Source: Shewanella baltica
GTDB taxonomy: Bacteria; Pseudomonadota; Gammaproteobacteria; Enterobacterales; Shewanellaceae
Reading direction: 5' to 3'
Length of the DNA stretch: 64,000 nt
Assembly: GCF_900456975.1 (NCBI RefSeq)
Contig: NZ_UGYM01000002.1
Coordinates: 2,294,001 to 2,358,000 of the forward strand
In this document: one piece after another, positions 26,198-36,399 of the stretch
Numbering within the stretch: position 1 is the first letter of the stretch
Layout: every line of letters begins with the position of its first letter
Made by a program: the position numbers and the translations under genes
The notes under the pieces: model-generated
What the model was told of the DNA's origin: nothing
The model's input: the letters and a program-made list of their open reading frames with translations, nothing else
Database searches by the model: none

Positions 26198-28447
26198 CTA
26201 ATGCAGCTCAGCTTGCTTTGCCAACAGCGCAAAGAAGGCGGCTTTAGGCATAGGTTTATAGAAAAGATAGCCTTGAATTTCTTGAATATGATTCGACATC
26301 ACAAACTTAAGTTGGGACTCAGTTTCCACCCCTTCTGCCGTCACGGTTAAATCTAACGCATGGCTTAACCGCACTATGGCCTCCACCAACGCTTCGTGAC
26401 GCTTGCCTTCGTCTAATCGGTCGATAAAGCTCTTGTCGATCTTAATTTGATCGATAGGGAAATTCGCCAAATAGGACAAGGACGAGTAGCCAGTACCAAA
26501 GTCATCCAAGGAAATTTTAATCCCCTTAATCCGCAAACCATTAAGCACATCAATAAGATGTGTATGTTGCTTCATCAGCAAAGACTCAGTGATCTCCAGG
26601 GTTAACCTGTCGTAGGGGAAATCTGTCACCTCAAGTTGCTCGGTAATCGCGGCAAAGGAATCCACAAAGGCATCTTGCAGTTCATGGGACCAAAACTCAA
26701 AGGTCGACACATTCACCGATAAGTTAATCGGCCAATTATGAGCCTGCATTTCTAAGATGGTTTGCATCGCGCCAAGGCGCACATCTCGACCAATATCAAC
26801 AATTAAGCCGCTGTTCTCCGCGATGGGAATAAACTCATCGGGGGGAATGAATTGCCCATCATGCTGCCAGCGCAGCAGCACTTCGGCGCGAACAATCAAA
26901 CCTGTGGTCGCATTCACTATGGGCTGGTAATAAAGCTCAAAAGTCTGTTGATCGAGTGCCTGCTTGAGTTGATTATGAAGGCTAGCAATACGCTCGGCAT
27001 TGAGCTGCATTTGCTCAGTAAAAAAATGATAACGATTACGACCATTAGCCTTAGAAATATACATGGCCTGATCGGCGCAATTTAACAGCTGCTCGAGATC
27101 GAGGGCATCTTCTGGAAAACGCGCAATCCCTATACTGACCGAGCTATAAACGCCTTTGCCATCGGCAAGTACATAACGTTTCGCCACATGCTTATTAATT
27201 GTTTCAGCGAGTTGCGCCAACTCTTTCTGATTGACTATCCCAGGTAACAGTAAGGCAAACTCATCACCGCCGAGGCGCGCAAACACCATAGTGTCATTGA
27301 GGCACTCGCAAATCTGCCGCACCACTTGCACTAATAACGCATCACCTTTGTCGTGACCATGGGTGTCGTTAACTTGTTTAAAGTTATCTAAATCCATCAG
27401 CATAAAACTAAATCCGGGCGTCAGACTGTCGGAGGTAATTAAGGATTGGATCTGTTTAAACAAGGCATTACGGTTAGCAAGCCCAGTCAGCGAGTCATTA
27501 TTAGCCTGATACTTAATCAGCTGCGCCGCTTTTTTACGCTCACTAATATCTGAAAATAGCCACGCAAAACACGGCTGTAATCCGTTGGGCTCTCTAAATG
27601 TGGTGACGATAAGATCTAGATAAAACTCCTCGCCATTGCCCCTTAAGCCAACCAATTCCCCCTGCCACATTTTATCCTGCGCTAAATGCTCAAATAGGCC
27701 GACTAACTCATTCGATTGAGACGCAGATAAAAACATCTTGGGGTTAAAGTTCGCAATATCAATATCTTGTGGAAGAACGATGTGTTTAAAAGCGGGGTTA
27801 GCATAGAGAACGGAATCATCGGAATTGGAGATAACCAGTGCCAAAGGTAAACGATCAAAAATTTTCACTGCTAAACGCTGAAACTCCATTGCCCGACTGC
27901 GTTCAATGGCTAAACTGGCTAATCGTGCTGCCTCTGAAATAAGCTCTAAATCAAGCTCTGTTGGGGACTTTATCGTATCGTAGTACATGGCAAATGTACC
28001 GAGCACTTTGCCTTGAGTATCTTTGATAGGTTCAGACCAACAAGATTTAAGACCGGCGCGTAATGGCAGTTCTTTATAATTTTCCCAATAGGGATGTGTA
28101 GCTATGTCTTCAACGATAACTCGCTTTGCGAAATACGCCGCTGTTCCGCAGGAGCCAACATTTGGGCCAATCTCGACCCCATTAATCGCTTGGTTGTAAC
28201 TGTCGGGCAAATGGGGCGCAGCACCTAACAACAAACGTTTGCCATCACCGCTGAGCAGTAATATAGATCCACGAGTGCCTATCTTTTGCGCTTCGATTTT
28301 TAGCACTAAGGCGTGCAAGATTTCATGTAGCGGTGCGCCATTAAGCAGCATAGAGAGAACACTGCTATAGCAAGCTATGCTGACATTGTGGGCGAGTTTA
28401 ACGTCAGCATGGTCGAGCAGATCTGGAAGATTAACGCCGTACGCCAT
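26198..28447 (-). CDS. GAF-PAS-GGDEF-EAL cyclic di-GMP signalling protein
   Basis: A 749-residue cytosolic protein. Approximate order from the N-terminus: GAF sensor (residues 10-180; GSILLLSGDGKRLL, WSEPIKDTQGKVLGTFAMYY), PAS (190-310), GGDEF (320-480; RLGGDEFALLLPG) and EAL phosphodiesterase (490-745). The EAL signature is EVLLRW rather than EALLRW; downstream residues DDFGTGYSSLSYL and KIDKSFIDRL are intact, so phosphodiesterase activity is likely. The GAF segment is the type that senses small ligands or redox state. I place the start at ATG 28447 because AAGGG lies 5 bases before it; an in-frame start at 28489 would add 14 unlikely residues. Confidence 0.93.
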   Translation of the reverse strand: MAYGVNLPDLLDHADVKLAHNVSIACYSSVLSMLLNGAPLHEILHALVLKIEAQKIGTRGSILLLSGDGKRLLLGAAPHLPDSYNQAINGVEIGPNVGSCGTAAYFAKRVIVEDIATHPYWENYKELPLRAGLKSCWSEPIKDTQGKVLGTFAMYYDTIKSPTELDLELISEAARLASLAIERSRAMEFQRLAVKIFDRLPLALVISNSDDSVLYANPAFKHIVLPQDIDIANFNPKMFLSASQSNELVGLFEHLAQDKMWQGELVGLRGNGEEFYLDLIVTTFREPNGLQPCFAWLFSDISERKKAAQLIKYQANNDSLTGLANRNALFKQIQSLITSDSLTPGFSFMLMDLDNFKQVNDTHGHDKGDALLVQVVRQICECLNDTMVFARLGGDEFALLLPGIVNQKELAQLAETINKHVAKRYVLADGKGVYSSVSIGIARFPEDALDLEQLLNCADQAMYISKANGRNRYHFFTEQMQLNAERIASLHNQLKQALDQQTFELYYQPIVNATTGLIVRAEVLLRWQHDGQFIPPDEFIPIAENSGLIVDIGRDVRLGAMQTILEMQAHNWPINLSVNVSTFEFWSHELQDAFVDSFAAITEQLEVTDFPYDRLTLEITESLLMKQHTHLIDVLNGLRIKGIKISLDDFGTGYSSLSYLANFPIDQIKIDKSFIDRLDEGKRHEALVEAIVRLSHALDLTVTAEGVETESQLKFVMSNHIQEIQGYLFYKPMPKAAFFALLAKQAELH

Positions 28448-28596
28448 AATTCCCTTAGAAACAAAGTTGCAATATAAATACACATTCACAATGTTAAAAT
28501 ATTTATAACTTATAGGAAATTCTAGGCACTAATGTTAACTAAGTAAACCCTGTATCAATTCAATAAAGGGCTTACTTTAGTCTTAACTGCAAGGCT

Positions 28597-29811
28597 TTAT
28601 TCTTGAATACGTTCAAGTTTTGCAAGGTAAAAACCATCAAATCCGCTATCAGCTGGGCTGATACTTTCATCCTCAATCAGGCGGAAATTAGGATTCTCGG
28701 CTAAAAACGCATCGACTTGACCGCGGTTCTCGCAGGGGAAGATAGAACAGGTCGCATAAACCACTATGCCACCAACCTTCACCATGCGGCTGTAGCTGGT
28801 CAAAATGTGCTTTTGCAGCTCCATTAGCACAGGTAAACGCTCAACAGTATCGCGCCATTTTGCATCTGGATTACGCTTTAATACGCCCAAACCTGAGCAT
28901 GGCACATCGAGTAATACCCGATCGGCACTGAGCTTTAAGCGTTTAATGGTTTTACTGCTGGCGATAACGCGGGTTTCGACATTGTGCGCCCCATTGCGAC
29001 GGGCACGCTCTTTGAGTTTGTCGAGTTTCCATTGCTCCACATCCATGGCCAACAAGCGCCCTTTGCCCTGCATTTGCGCGGCTATGTGTAAGGTTTTGCC
29101 ACCCGCGCCTGCGCAAGCATCAATAACTTTCATGCCTGGCTTGGCATCAAGCGCCGCCGCCACGCGCTGAGAGCCCGCATCTTGCTGCTCGAATAAGCCA
29201 TCTTTAAAGCTTTGGGTACGGAACAAGGCAGAATCGGAGGTCACTTCAAGGGCAGAATCGACCCCATCAACGCTCAGCGTGCTCACAAACTCAGCGGCAA
29301 GCTTAGCGGCCAATTCCTCACGCGTCACTTTAAGGCCATTTGCGCGTAAAAAACGCTTCGGCGCGGTACTTAACGCGGCGCGCTCCTTTTCCCAAGACTC
29401 GCCTAATTGCTCACGGCCCATCGCATCGAGCCACTCAGGGCAACCGTCCCACAGTACTGGCTTAGTTTTCGCCTGCTCGGTGCGCTCGGCTAAACGCGCC
29501 TCATCGACTTGCAGCGAATATTGCATTTTAGGCAATTCAAGCCCGTGGAATAAATGCCATGCATTAAGTAATTTAGAACCAAAACGCTCCATCTCATCTG
29601 GACTGATTTCCGCCAGATAACAATATAAATTTAAGCGACGTAGGATATCACCCGTCGTTAATGCGATACGCGCCTGTTCGGCGGGTACCAATTGCAACCC
29701 AGAAAAATGCTGAGAATAGGCCCGATCTAAGGGTTTTCCTTGGCTCAGCACCATAGTTAAGATACTGATCACTAATTCGTTCGAGCTGGCAGAAAGCGGA
29801 GAATTCAACAT
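28597..29811 (-). CDS. RsmB/NOP2-family SAM-dependent RNA m5C methyltransferase
   Basis: A 404-residue enzyme predicted to place 5-methylcytosine in RNA. The SAM-binding motif I is VIDACAGAGGKTLHIA; the two catalytic cysteines lie in LLDVPCSGLGVLKRNPDAKW (motif IV) and YATCSIFPCENRGQVDAF (motif VI). The N-terminal 150 residues lack the NusB-like domain of E. coli RsmB, so it is a different RsmB/NOP2 subgroup, and whether rRNA or tRNA is the target is not known. It is a single minus-strand gene. Confidence 0.88.
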   Translation of the reverse strand: MLNSPLSASSNELVISILTMVLSQGKPLDRAYSQHFSGLQLVPAEQARIALTTGDILRRLNLYCYLAEISPDEMERFGSKLLNAWHLFHGLELPKMQYSLQVDEARLAERTEQAKTKPVLWDGCPEWLDAMGREQLGESWEKERAALSTAPKRFLRANGLKVTREELAAKLAAEFVSTLSVDGVDSALEVTSDSALFRTQSFKDGLFEQQDAGSQRVAAALDAKPGMKVIDACAGAGGKTLHIAAQMQGKGRLLAMDVEQWKLDKLKERARRNGAHNVETRVIASSKTIKRLKLSADRVLLDVPCSGLGVLKRNPDAKWRDTVERLPVLMELQKHILTSYSRMVKVGGIVVYATCSIFPCENRGQVDAFLAENPNFRLIEDESISPADSGFDGFYLAKLERIQE

Positions 29812-29907
29812 TTAAAAGGTCACCATGAATGATAAAACCGGAGGATCATAGGAGGTCAGGCCCTAATACGCAAGCACGCTGGCGCTGAGTTAAGGTTAAA
29901 GCCATAA

Positions 29908-29935
29908 AAAAAGCGATCCAAAGGGATCGCTTTTT
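29908..29935 (-). terminator. Rho-independent terminator after the sugar transporter
   Basis: AAAAAGCGATCC (29908-29919) pairs with GGATCGCTTTTT (29924-29935) across a 4-base loop. On the minus strand the stem is followed by seven T, so it terminates the transporter gene at 29956. Confidence 0.9.
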
Positions 29936-29955
29936 AGTTTAAGCCAGTTAACCCG

Positions 29956-31227
29956 TTACATTTTTGAGCCTTTAGAGCCGTAGAACAGGATAAAGCCATA
30001 ACAAATCACGGGCAGAATAAAGGCGAGTTGCACGCCGAGGTTATCCGCTAACATGCCTTGGAATAAAGGTAGAATCGCACCACCCACAATTGCCAGACAC
30101 AGAATGCCACTGCCCTGTGAAGTGTGTGGACCTAAATCACGCAGCGCTAAGCTGAAGATCGTTGGGAACATAATCGAGTTAAATAACCCCACACCAAGGA
30201 TTGCCCACATAGCAATGCTGCCACTGGTTGTCATCGCCACAACCACAAGTAGCGCCGCCATAAAGGCATTAAAGGCAAGCACTGAGCCAGCAGGCACTTT
30301 TTGCATCACCACAGAGCCAATGAAACGTCCCACCATAGCGCCGCCCCAGTAATAGGCGATGTAATGGGCGGCTTCGGCTTCTGGCATACCGGCAATATGG
30401 CTTTCACCTAAGAAGCTGACCAAGAAGCTACCGATAGACACTTCGGCACCGACATACACAAAAATACCCACAGCGCCGAGCACTAAGTGCTTGCTTTGCA
30501 AGGCACTGGTTTTACCTAGATGGGTTTGGACTTCACCTTGAACACTTTCATCATGCTCACGGATCACAGGTAAATCTAATTTCGCAAAAATCAGCGCTAA
30601 AATAGCCAAGGCGCCAGAAAGTAACAGGTATGGCAGTTTTACCACTTCGGCTTCGGCGCTCGCGTGGGCTAAATCGCTTGATACAGAACTGGCAACAGAA
30701 AGAATTAACATGGCACCAAAGAATGGTGCGACTGTTGTTCCTAACGCATTGAAAGCTTGCGTTAAATTCAAACGGCTCGAGGCAGTTTCGCTACTGCCTA
30801 AGGCGTTAACATAGGGGTTGGCTGCCACTTGTAGGATAGTGATGCCCGATGCTAGAACGAATAACGCGCCAAGAAACAGATTGTAGGTCGCTAGCGTGGC
30901 CGCTGGATAAAACAGCGCACAGCCAATACTCGCAATCACAAGACCGGTAACAATCCCCTTTTGATAACCCAGCTTTTTCACTAAGTTACCGGCGGGGATC
31001 GACACTAAGAAGTAAGCACCGAAGAAACAAAATTGGATCAACATGGCTTGAGTGTAATTCAGCGAAAACACCGCTTTAAGATGCGGGATCAGAATATCGT
31101 TCAAGCAAGTGATAAAACCCCACATAAAAAACAGTGAAGTCAATGAGATCAAGGCAAAACGATAACTGCCCGACCCATTTTCGCCAGTGCTGCTCGTGTA
31201 GCTACCGGTATTAATTGATGACGCCAT
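29956..31227 (-). CDS. FucP-family sugar:H+ symporter (MFS), likely maltose/glucose uptake
   Basis: A 423-residue major-facilitator sugar symporter with about twelve membrane spans. [20 protein letters not shown] with a following DILIPHLK is the hallmark of the FucP/GluP family, as are [20 protein letters not shown] and [13 protein letters not shown]. Within this locus it should carry maltose, maltodextrin or glucose across the inner membrane. It lies 127 bp downstream of the alpha-glucosidase gene on the same strand, so the two may share the promoter near 33000. The exact substrate is inferred from neighbours. Confidence 0.88.
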   Translation of the reverse strand: MASSINTGSYTSSTGENGSGSYRFALISLTSLFFMWGFITCLNDILIPHLKAVFSLNYTQAMLIQFCFFGAYFLVSIPAGNLVKKLGYQKGIVTGLVIASIGCALFYPAATLATYNLFLGALFVLASGITILQVAANPYVNALGSSETASSRLNLTQAFNALGTTVAPFFGAMLILSVASSVSSDLAHASAEAEVVKLPYLLLSGALAILALIFAKLDLPVIREHDESVQGEVQTHLGKTSALQSKHLVLGAVGIFVYVGAEVSIGSFLVSFLGESHIAGMPEAEAAHYIAYYWGGAMVGRFIGSVVMQKVPAGSVLAFNAFMAALLVVVAMTTSGSIAMWAILGVGLFNSIMFPTIFSLALRDLGPHTSQGSGILCLAIVGGAILPLFQGMLADNLGVQLAFILPVICYGFILFYGSKGSKM

Positions 31228-31354
31228 AGTTATTCTCTCTGTATGTTTTTATTATCAGGAACTCAGTAAGGTTACATTCCCCAGTGTGCCCGTGGGCGGC
31301 TTTACGTCGAATAGTGGGCTTGGGTATATAACACCTCAGCCGAATAAAAATGAA

Positions 31355-32983
31355 TCATTTTCCGTTTAAAACTGCATAAAAGCTGGCAAATGCCGAAAAC
31401 TTCAGCTGATTGTTTTCTATTTGTGCGGTTTTCAGGCCGTGTCCCGTTAATATTTCACCCAATTCCAACTGTGATAAATCCAACTCAACATTGGTATCGC
31501 CTAAGTTGAATCCGACGAATATTTTGAGCTCTCCTAAGGTGCGGATAAAGGCCAAGATGGGCTCGTTGGTATCCACAAATTGGATATCGCCTTCAACCAA
31601 CACTGGATGTAATTTACGCCAAGCAAGAAAACGTCGATAACCGTTAAGCATGGAATCTGCATCTGATTCTTGTACATCCACCGCTAACGCTTGATGCGCA
31701 GGGGCGATCGGCAACCAGGGTGAAACCTCACTAAAACCGCTAAAATCGGCGCCTTGCTGCCATGGCATTGGCGTACGGCAACCATCACGGCCTTTAAACA
31801 TAGGCCAGAAGGTTTTGCCAAAGGGATCTTGCAACTCATGGTATTCAATCGGCGCTTCGGTTAAACCGAGTTCTTCACCTTGATAACTACACACACTACC
31901 GCGCAGTGAACTTAGCATGGCATTGAGCATTTTGACCATGTCTGAATTCTGTTTGCCCTGCCCCCAACGGCTCGCCACGCGCTGCACATCATGATTACCG
32001 ATAGCCCAACAAGGCCACCCATCACCTATGCTCGCTTCTAATGCTTCTACGGTTTGGCGAATATAAGCGGCACTGTAATCGTCGGTTAATAGCTCAAAAC
32101 TGTAGGCCATGTGCAGGCGATCTTCACCCTTAGTGTAAGCCGCCATCACAGCTAAAGAGTCTTCTGCAGACACTTCACCTAAGGTCACCGCACCAGGATA
32201 ACGATTGATAAGCTTTCGTAAATCTTCGATAAACGCGATAGTTTGCGGACGGTCATTATTGTAGTAATGATATTGATAGGCGTAAGGGTTATCTTCACTG
32301 AAACCTCGGCCCTGACGTTTATCCTTAGGTTTTGCCGGATTGTCCCTGAGCTGTTCATCGTGATAACAGAAGGTAATTGCATCTAAGCGGAATCCATCAA
32401 CGCCTTTTTTAAGCCAGAACTCGACATTATCCAGCACAGCTTGGCGCACGTCAGGGTTATGGAAGTTGATATCGGGCTGGCTACGCAGGAAATTATGTAA
32501 ATAGTATTGTTGTCTGCGCGGTTCCCATTCCCAAGCGCAACCACCAAAAATCGCGAGCCAGTTGTTAGGTGCTGTGCCGTCTTCCTTAGGATCGGCCCAC
32601 ACGTACCAATCCGCTTTGGGATTCGTACGGCTCTCGCGGCTTTCAACAAACCACGCATGCTGATCAGAGGTATGACTTAATACTTGATCGATAATGACCT
32701 TAATGCCTAAGCCGTGGGCTTTTTCAATCAATTCATCGAAATCATGCATAGTGCCAAAAAGAGGGTCAACTTCACGGTAATCACTGATGTCGTAGCCAAA
32801 ATCTGCCATAGGCGATTTAAAGAAAGGCGAAATCCAGATGGCATCGACATTGAGGCTCGCAATGTAGTCAAGCTTAGTGATAATGCCACGCAAATCACCA
32901 ACGCCATCACCATTCGTATCTAAAAGGCTACGCGGATAAATTTGGTAAATCACCGCACCACGCCACCAAGTTAACTCACTCAT
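31355..32983 (-). CDS. GH13 alpha-glucosidase
   Basis: A cytosolic 542-residue glycoside hydrolase with no signal peptide. The GH13 barrel is clear: AVIYQIYPRSLLDTNGDGVG, DYIASLNVDAIWISPFF, DQVLSHTSDQHAWF, nucleophile Asp in GFRLDAITF (about residue 200), acid Glu in VTLGEVSAED (about 270) and transition-state Asp in IGNHDVQR (about 330). The pattern is that of alpha-glucosidase/oligo-1,6-glucosidase enzymes, so it should split maltose and small maltodextrins to glucose. AGGGG lies before the ATG. It is divergent from the TonB receptor, with the operator-bearing region between them. Confidence 0.92.
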   Translation of the reverse strand: MSELTWWRGAVIYQIYPRSLLDTNGDGVGDLRGIITKLDYIASLNVDAIWISPFFKSPMADFGYDISDYREVDPLFGTMHDFDELIEKAHGLGIKVIIDQVLSHTSDQHAWFVESRESRTNPKADWYVWADPKEDGTAPNNWLAIFGGCAWEWEPRRQQYYLHNFLRSQPDINFHNPDVRQAVLDNVEFWLKKGVDGFRLDAITFCYHDEQLRDNPAKPKDKRQGRGFSEDNPYAYQYHYYNNDRPQTIAFIEDLRKLINRYPGAVTLGEVSAEDSLAVMAAYTKGEDRLHMAYSFELLTDDYSAAYIRQTVEALEASIGDGWPCWAIGNHDVQRVASRWGQGKQNSDMVKMLNAMLSSLRGSVCSYQGEELGLTEAPIEYHELQDPFGKTFWPMFKGRDGCRTPMPWQQGADFSGFSEVSPWLPIAPAHQALAVDVQESDADSMLNGYRRFLAWRKLHPVLVEGDIQFVDTNEPILAFIRTLGELKIFVGFNLGDTNVELDLSQLELGEILTGHGLKTAQIENNQLKFSAFASFYAVLNGK

Positions 32984-33128
32984 TGTTGCCCCTTTATCGT
33001 TATTCTACAGCGATCTTCCCTAACACACTCACGCAAACAGTTATCGTTTTGTTACTGCAGAGTAAAGGTATCGCGGCTTATTTTGTGTCACCGAGCATAC
33101 GTGAAGAGGGAAATAAGGTTCAATACAC

Positions 33129-33144
33129 CTGCATACGTATGCAG
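33129..33144. promoter_or_regulatory. Perfect 16-bp palindrome, LacI-family (MalR-like) operator candidate
   Basis: CTGCATACGTATGCAG is identical to its reverse complement and has the central CG of LacI-family operators. It lies about 145 bases upstream of the alpha-glucosidase start, between divergent maltodextrin genes. Naming MalR as the binder is inference; no regulator gene is in the window. Confidence 0.7.
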
Positions 33145-33278
33145 AAGGCTGCACCATAAATCACATTGAGCATTAACTCACTTTATCATTTATTAACAGC
33201 TACTTAATTGCAAAGCAAAATCATTTTATTCCATGAGATTTCCCTCAATTAACGGCTATTCTTAACTCAACGAGGCAT

Positions 33279-33292
33279 TGAATACGTATGCA
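33279..33292. promoter_or_regulatory. Second operator candidate upstream of the TonB receptor
   Basis: TGAATACGTATGCA differs from a perfect palindrome at one position pair and shares the ATACGTAT core with the site at 33129-33144. It lies about 190 bases before the receptor start. Confidence 0.6.
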
Positions 33293-33479
33293 CTCTGTTG
33301 TTCCGCTAAGAAGCTCGGGAGTAGTATCTTCACCGTTGCATAACAATTTGGTCATAAACGCAGCACTTATGCAGTCAATTAAGCGCCCAGATACCAAAAA
33401 AAAAGGCCGCAAACATAACGCGGTGATAACGATAAAACGCTCTACAAAGCGATAAAGCGACTCCAAGGGGAAGAGAGAT

Positions 33480-36275
33480 ATGATGCGATTTAAACCCAGT
33501 TTGCTAACCTTAGCGCTCATTGCCGCAGGTGCGAGTATGCACTCCTATGCGGCAGATGAAGCGGCGACAGATAAGACAGCTAAAGATGAAAATATTGAAG
33601 TGATTCAAGTCACTGGTATTCGTCGTAGCTTGCAAGAATCCCAATCACTTAAGATGTCATCTTCTTCTATCGTTGAAGCCATTTCAGCGGAAGACATAGG
33701 TAAATTACCTGATGTCAGTATTGCAGAATCTCTAGCACGATTACCTGGCGTATCGGCACAACGACTCGATGGTCGTGCCAACGTGATTTCTATCCGCGGT
33801 ATGGGCCCTGACTTCACTACCGCCACATTAAATGGTCGCGAACAAGCCTCTGTAAACGATAACCGCAGTGTGGAATTCGACCAATATCCATCTGAGTTAT
33901 TAAATCGCGTTGTGGTTTACAAGACACCCGATGCCTCTGTGATGGCGCAAGCCATCGGCGGTACGGTTGATATGCAAACAATCAGTCCTTTAGCCCACGG
34001 TGAACAAACGATTGCCGTTTCGCTACGCGGCGAAATGAACGATTTAGGTTCATTAAACAGCGGCTCAAGTGACACAGGCTACCGCGGCAGCATCTCTTAT
34101 ATTGACCAATTCGCCGATGACACTATTGGTGTCGCCATTGGTTATGCTCGCATGATGTCACCTAACCAAGAAGAACGTTGGCAAGCTTGGGGTTACCCAG
34201 ATTTATATAAGCACATTAATAATGGCCAAGAGTTTTATAACGCCAATGCCGATTATAATGGTGTACCTGGCGAAGCAGCTGGATTTAAAGGTTTAGGTGG
34301 AGCCAAGCCCTTCGTTCGCTCAAGTGAATTAGAACGTGATGGTGTGCTCGCCGTATTTGAATATGCACCAAATACCACTTTCCACTCAACCTTAGATATT
34401 TACTACTCAAAATTTACCGATGATCAACGCCTACGAGGCATTGAAATCCCTGGTGCATGGGGTACTAATGGTGGACTAGTTTCTCCTACAGTGAGTGATG
34501 GATTAATGACAGCTGGTGCCATTAATGGCGCTGAAGTCGTTATCCGTAACGACGTGAACAAACGTGATGCGGATTCTCTGTCTATTGGCTGGAATAACAA
34601 ATTCAACATCAATGATAACTGGAATGTTGAAGCCGATATCTCCATGTCTAGAGCTAACCGTACTGACATAGGTATGGAAAGTTACTCAGGAACTGGCCGC
34701 GGTACAGGTGTGGGTGCTGTTGACGATTTAGGCTTTGCTTACAACGGTAAAGGCGGTTATGTATTTGACCATAACCTCGATTATTCTGATAAAAACCTGA
34801 TCAAACTTGGCGATCCACTCGGTTGGGGTAGCCCGCTAGGCGCTAACACTCAAGACGGCTTTATCAACAAACCTGAAATTGAGGATGAGCTAAAATCCTT
34901 CCGTTTAAGCGCTGAATATGTGCTCGATGGCGGTGCCGTTCGTAGCGTTGAGTTTGGTGTGAATCGTACTAATCGCGATAAAACCAAATTAGATAAAGGT
35001 TATTACCTGACACTCAAAGGTTATGACGGTTCTGCCAATTACACTATGGCAGTACCAGATCAATACTTACTTGCACCAACGTCACTAGACTTCTTTGGCA
35101 TGGGCAATGTATTAAGTTACGACTCGTTGGCTTTCTACAATGACGGTAACTATACAGAAACTGACGTCGCTGATGTGGATCTTTCCCGCGCTACTAACTC
35201 TTGGGCTGTACAGGAAAAAGTGACAACGGGCTATGTGATGGCCAACCTTGAATCAGAAGTGTTTGGTATTCCTTTGACTGGCAACGCAGGCTTACAAGCG
35301 GTTCATACCGATCAGTCCTCTGACGGTACAGTGGCAACGGTTGAAAATGGCTTAGTGGTGTTAACACCACGCACTGCGGGTGATTCCTATGTTGAATGGC
35401 TGCCAAGCGTTAACTTAAGTTTCGAAGTCGCCGATAGCCAAGTGGTTCGTTTAGCCGCAGCGCGCACGTTAACCCGTTCACGCATGGACAAAATGAATGC
35501 CAACCTAAACTACACTTATTCAGCTAACCCAAGTGGTGGCAACGTTAACTGGAGTGGTAACGCAGGTAATCCTGAGTTACGTCCATGGTTAGCCCGTCAA
35601 TATGACTTAAGCTATGAAAACTATTTCAGCGACCAAGGTTATTTCTCGGTAGCAGTATTCTACAAAGATCTTGAAAACTTCGTTTACGATCAACATACAG
35701 ACTTTGATTTCAGCACCCTATTCCCACAAGGGCCTACTGATAACCCGATTGGCGATGTCACCCAACCACAAAACGGTGAAGGTGGTTATGTTCAAGGTGT
35801 TGAAGCCTCTGTATCTGTCGACTTTGGTATGTTTGCCGATGTGTTAAGTGGCTTTGGTACTGTTATTAGTGGCTCGTATAACGACAGTGAAGTGAAGGAA
35901 ACCCCGACCAGTAATCCAACAACCTTGCCAGGTCTGTCAGAAAAAACCTTAAACGCGACGATCTACTATGAAAACTCAGGCTTTGAAGCACGCATTAGCT
36001 CACGCTACCGCAGCGACTTCCTAGGTGAAGTAACAAAGATCAGCCTGCAACGCGAAAACGTGAACATCAAAGCGGAAACTGTGGTCGATGCACAAATCGG
36101 TTATGACTTTAGCGAAAGCGGTATCGAGTCTCTGTATGGTTTATCTGTCCAGTTCCAAGTGAACAACTTAACCAACGAGCCTTTCACCTCTTACACTAGC
36201 GATGATCAACGTTTAGTCCGTGATTACCAAAACTATGGCCGTAACTTTATGTTAGGCGCGAACTATAAGTTCTAA
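33480..36275 (+). CDS. TonB-dependent receptor, maltodextrin uptake (Xanthomonas-Caulobacter type)
   Basis: A 931-residue outer-membrane receptor. A signal peptide ends at MHSYAADEAA; the TonB box is IEVIQVTG; the following GIRRSLQESQSLKMSSSSIV and EDIGKLPDVSIAESLARLPG are the hallmark of the TonB-Xanth-Caul carbohydrate receptor family. The plug contains VISIRGMGPDFTTATLNGRE and the barrel ends GRNFMLGANYKF. It should carry maltodextrins over the outer membrane for the GH13 enzymes beside it. It starts ATGATG at 33480 after an AGGGGA-type ribosome site, and is closed by a strong terminator at 36289-36322. Confidence 0.92.
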   Translation: MMRFKPSLLTLALIAAGASMHSYAADEAATDKTAKDENIEVIQVTGIRRSLQESQSLKMSSSSIVEAISAEDIGKLPDVSIAESLARLPGVSAQRLDGRANVISIRGMGPDFTTATLNGREQASVNDNRSVEFDQYPSELLNRVVVYKTPDASVMAQAIGGTVDMQTISPLAHGEQTIAVSLRGEMNDLGSLNSGSSDTGYRGSISYIDQFADDTIGVAIGYARMMSPNQEERWQAWGYPDLYKHINNGQEFYNANADYNGVPGEAAGFKGLGGAKPFVRSSELERDGVLAVFEYAPNTTFHSTLDIYYSKFTDDQRLRGIEIPGAWGTNGGLVSPTVSDGLMTAGAINGAEVVIRNDVNKRDADSLSIGWNNKFNINDNWNVEADISMSRANRTDIGMESYSGTGRGTGVGAVDDLGFAYNGKGGYVFDHNLDYSDKNLIKLGDPLGWGSPLGANTQDGFINKPEIEDELKSFRLSAEYVLDGGAVRSVEFGVNRTNRDKTKLDKGYYLTLKGYDGSANYTMAVPDQYLLAPTSLDFFGMGNVLSYDSLAFYNDGNYTETDVADVDLSRATNSWAVQEKVTTGYVMANLESEVFGIPLTGNAGLQAVHTDQSSDGTVATVENGLVVLTPRTAGDSYVEWLPSVNLSFEVADSQVVRLAAARTLTRSRMDKMNANLNYTYSANPSGGNVNWSGNAGNPELRPWLARQYDLSYENYFSDQGYFSVAVFYKDLENFVYDQHTDFDFSTLFPQGPTDNPIGDVTQPQNGEGGYVQGVEASVSVDFGMFADVLSGFGTVISGSYNDSEVKETPTSNPTTLPGLSEKTLNATIYYENSGFEARISSRYRSDFLGEVTKISLQRENVNIKAETVVDAQIGYDFSESGIESLYGLSVQFQVNNLTNEPFTSYTSDDQRLVRDYQNYGRNFMLGANYKF

Positions 36276-36288
36276 TCCTGCACGGCTT

Positions 36289-36322
36289 AAAGCCTCTGTA
36301 ACCTGTTACAGAGGCTTTTTTA
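36289..36322 (+). terminator. Rho-independent terminator after the TonB receptor
   Basis: AAAGCCTCTGTAAC and GTTACAGAGGCTTT form a perfect 14-bp stem with a 2-base loop, ending in a T run. Confidence 0.93.
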
Positions 36323-36399
36323 CTTTATCATTTCAAGCCACTAGGCTATTCATCTGCGTTAACTGATCACCACTAATTATAAAATAAAAGGCATATATC

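Larger units (their letters stand above)
32984..33479. other. Divergent promoter region of the maltodextrin locus
   Basis: About 500 bases between the divergent alpha-glucosidase and TonB-receptor genes, with no gene. It carries two palindromic CATACGTATG-type sites listed separately, plus a GCATACGTGA half-site near 33094. Confidence 0.7.
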
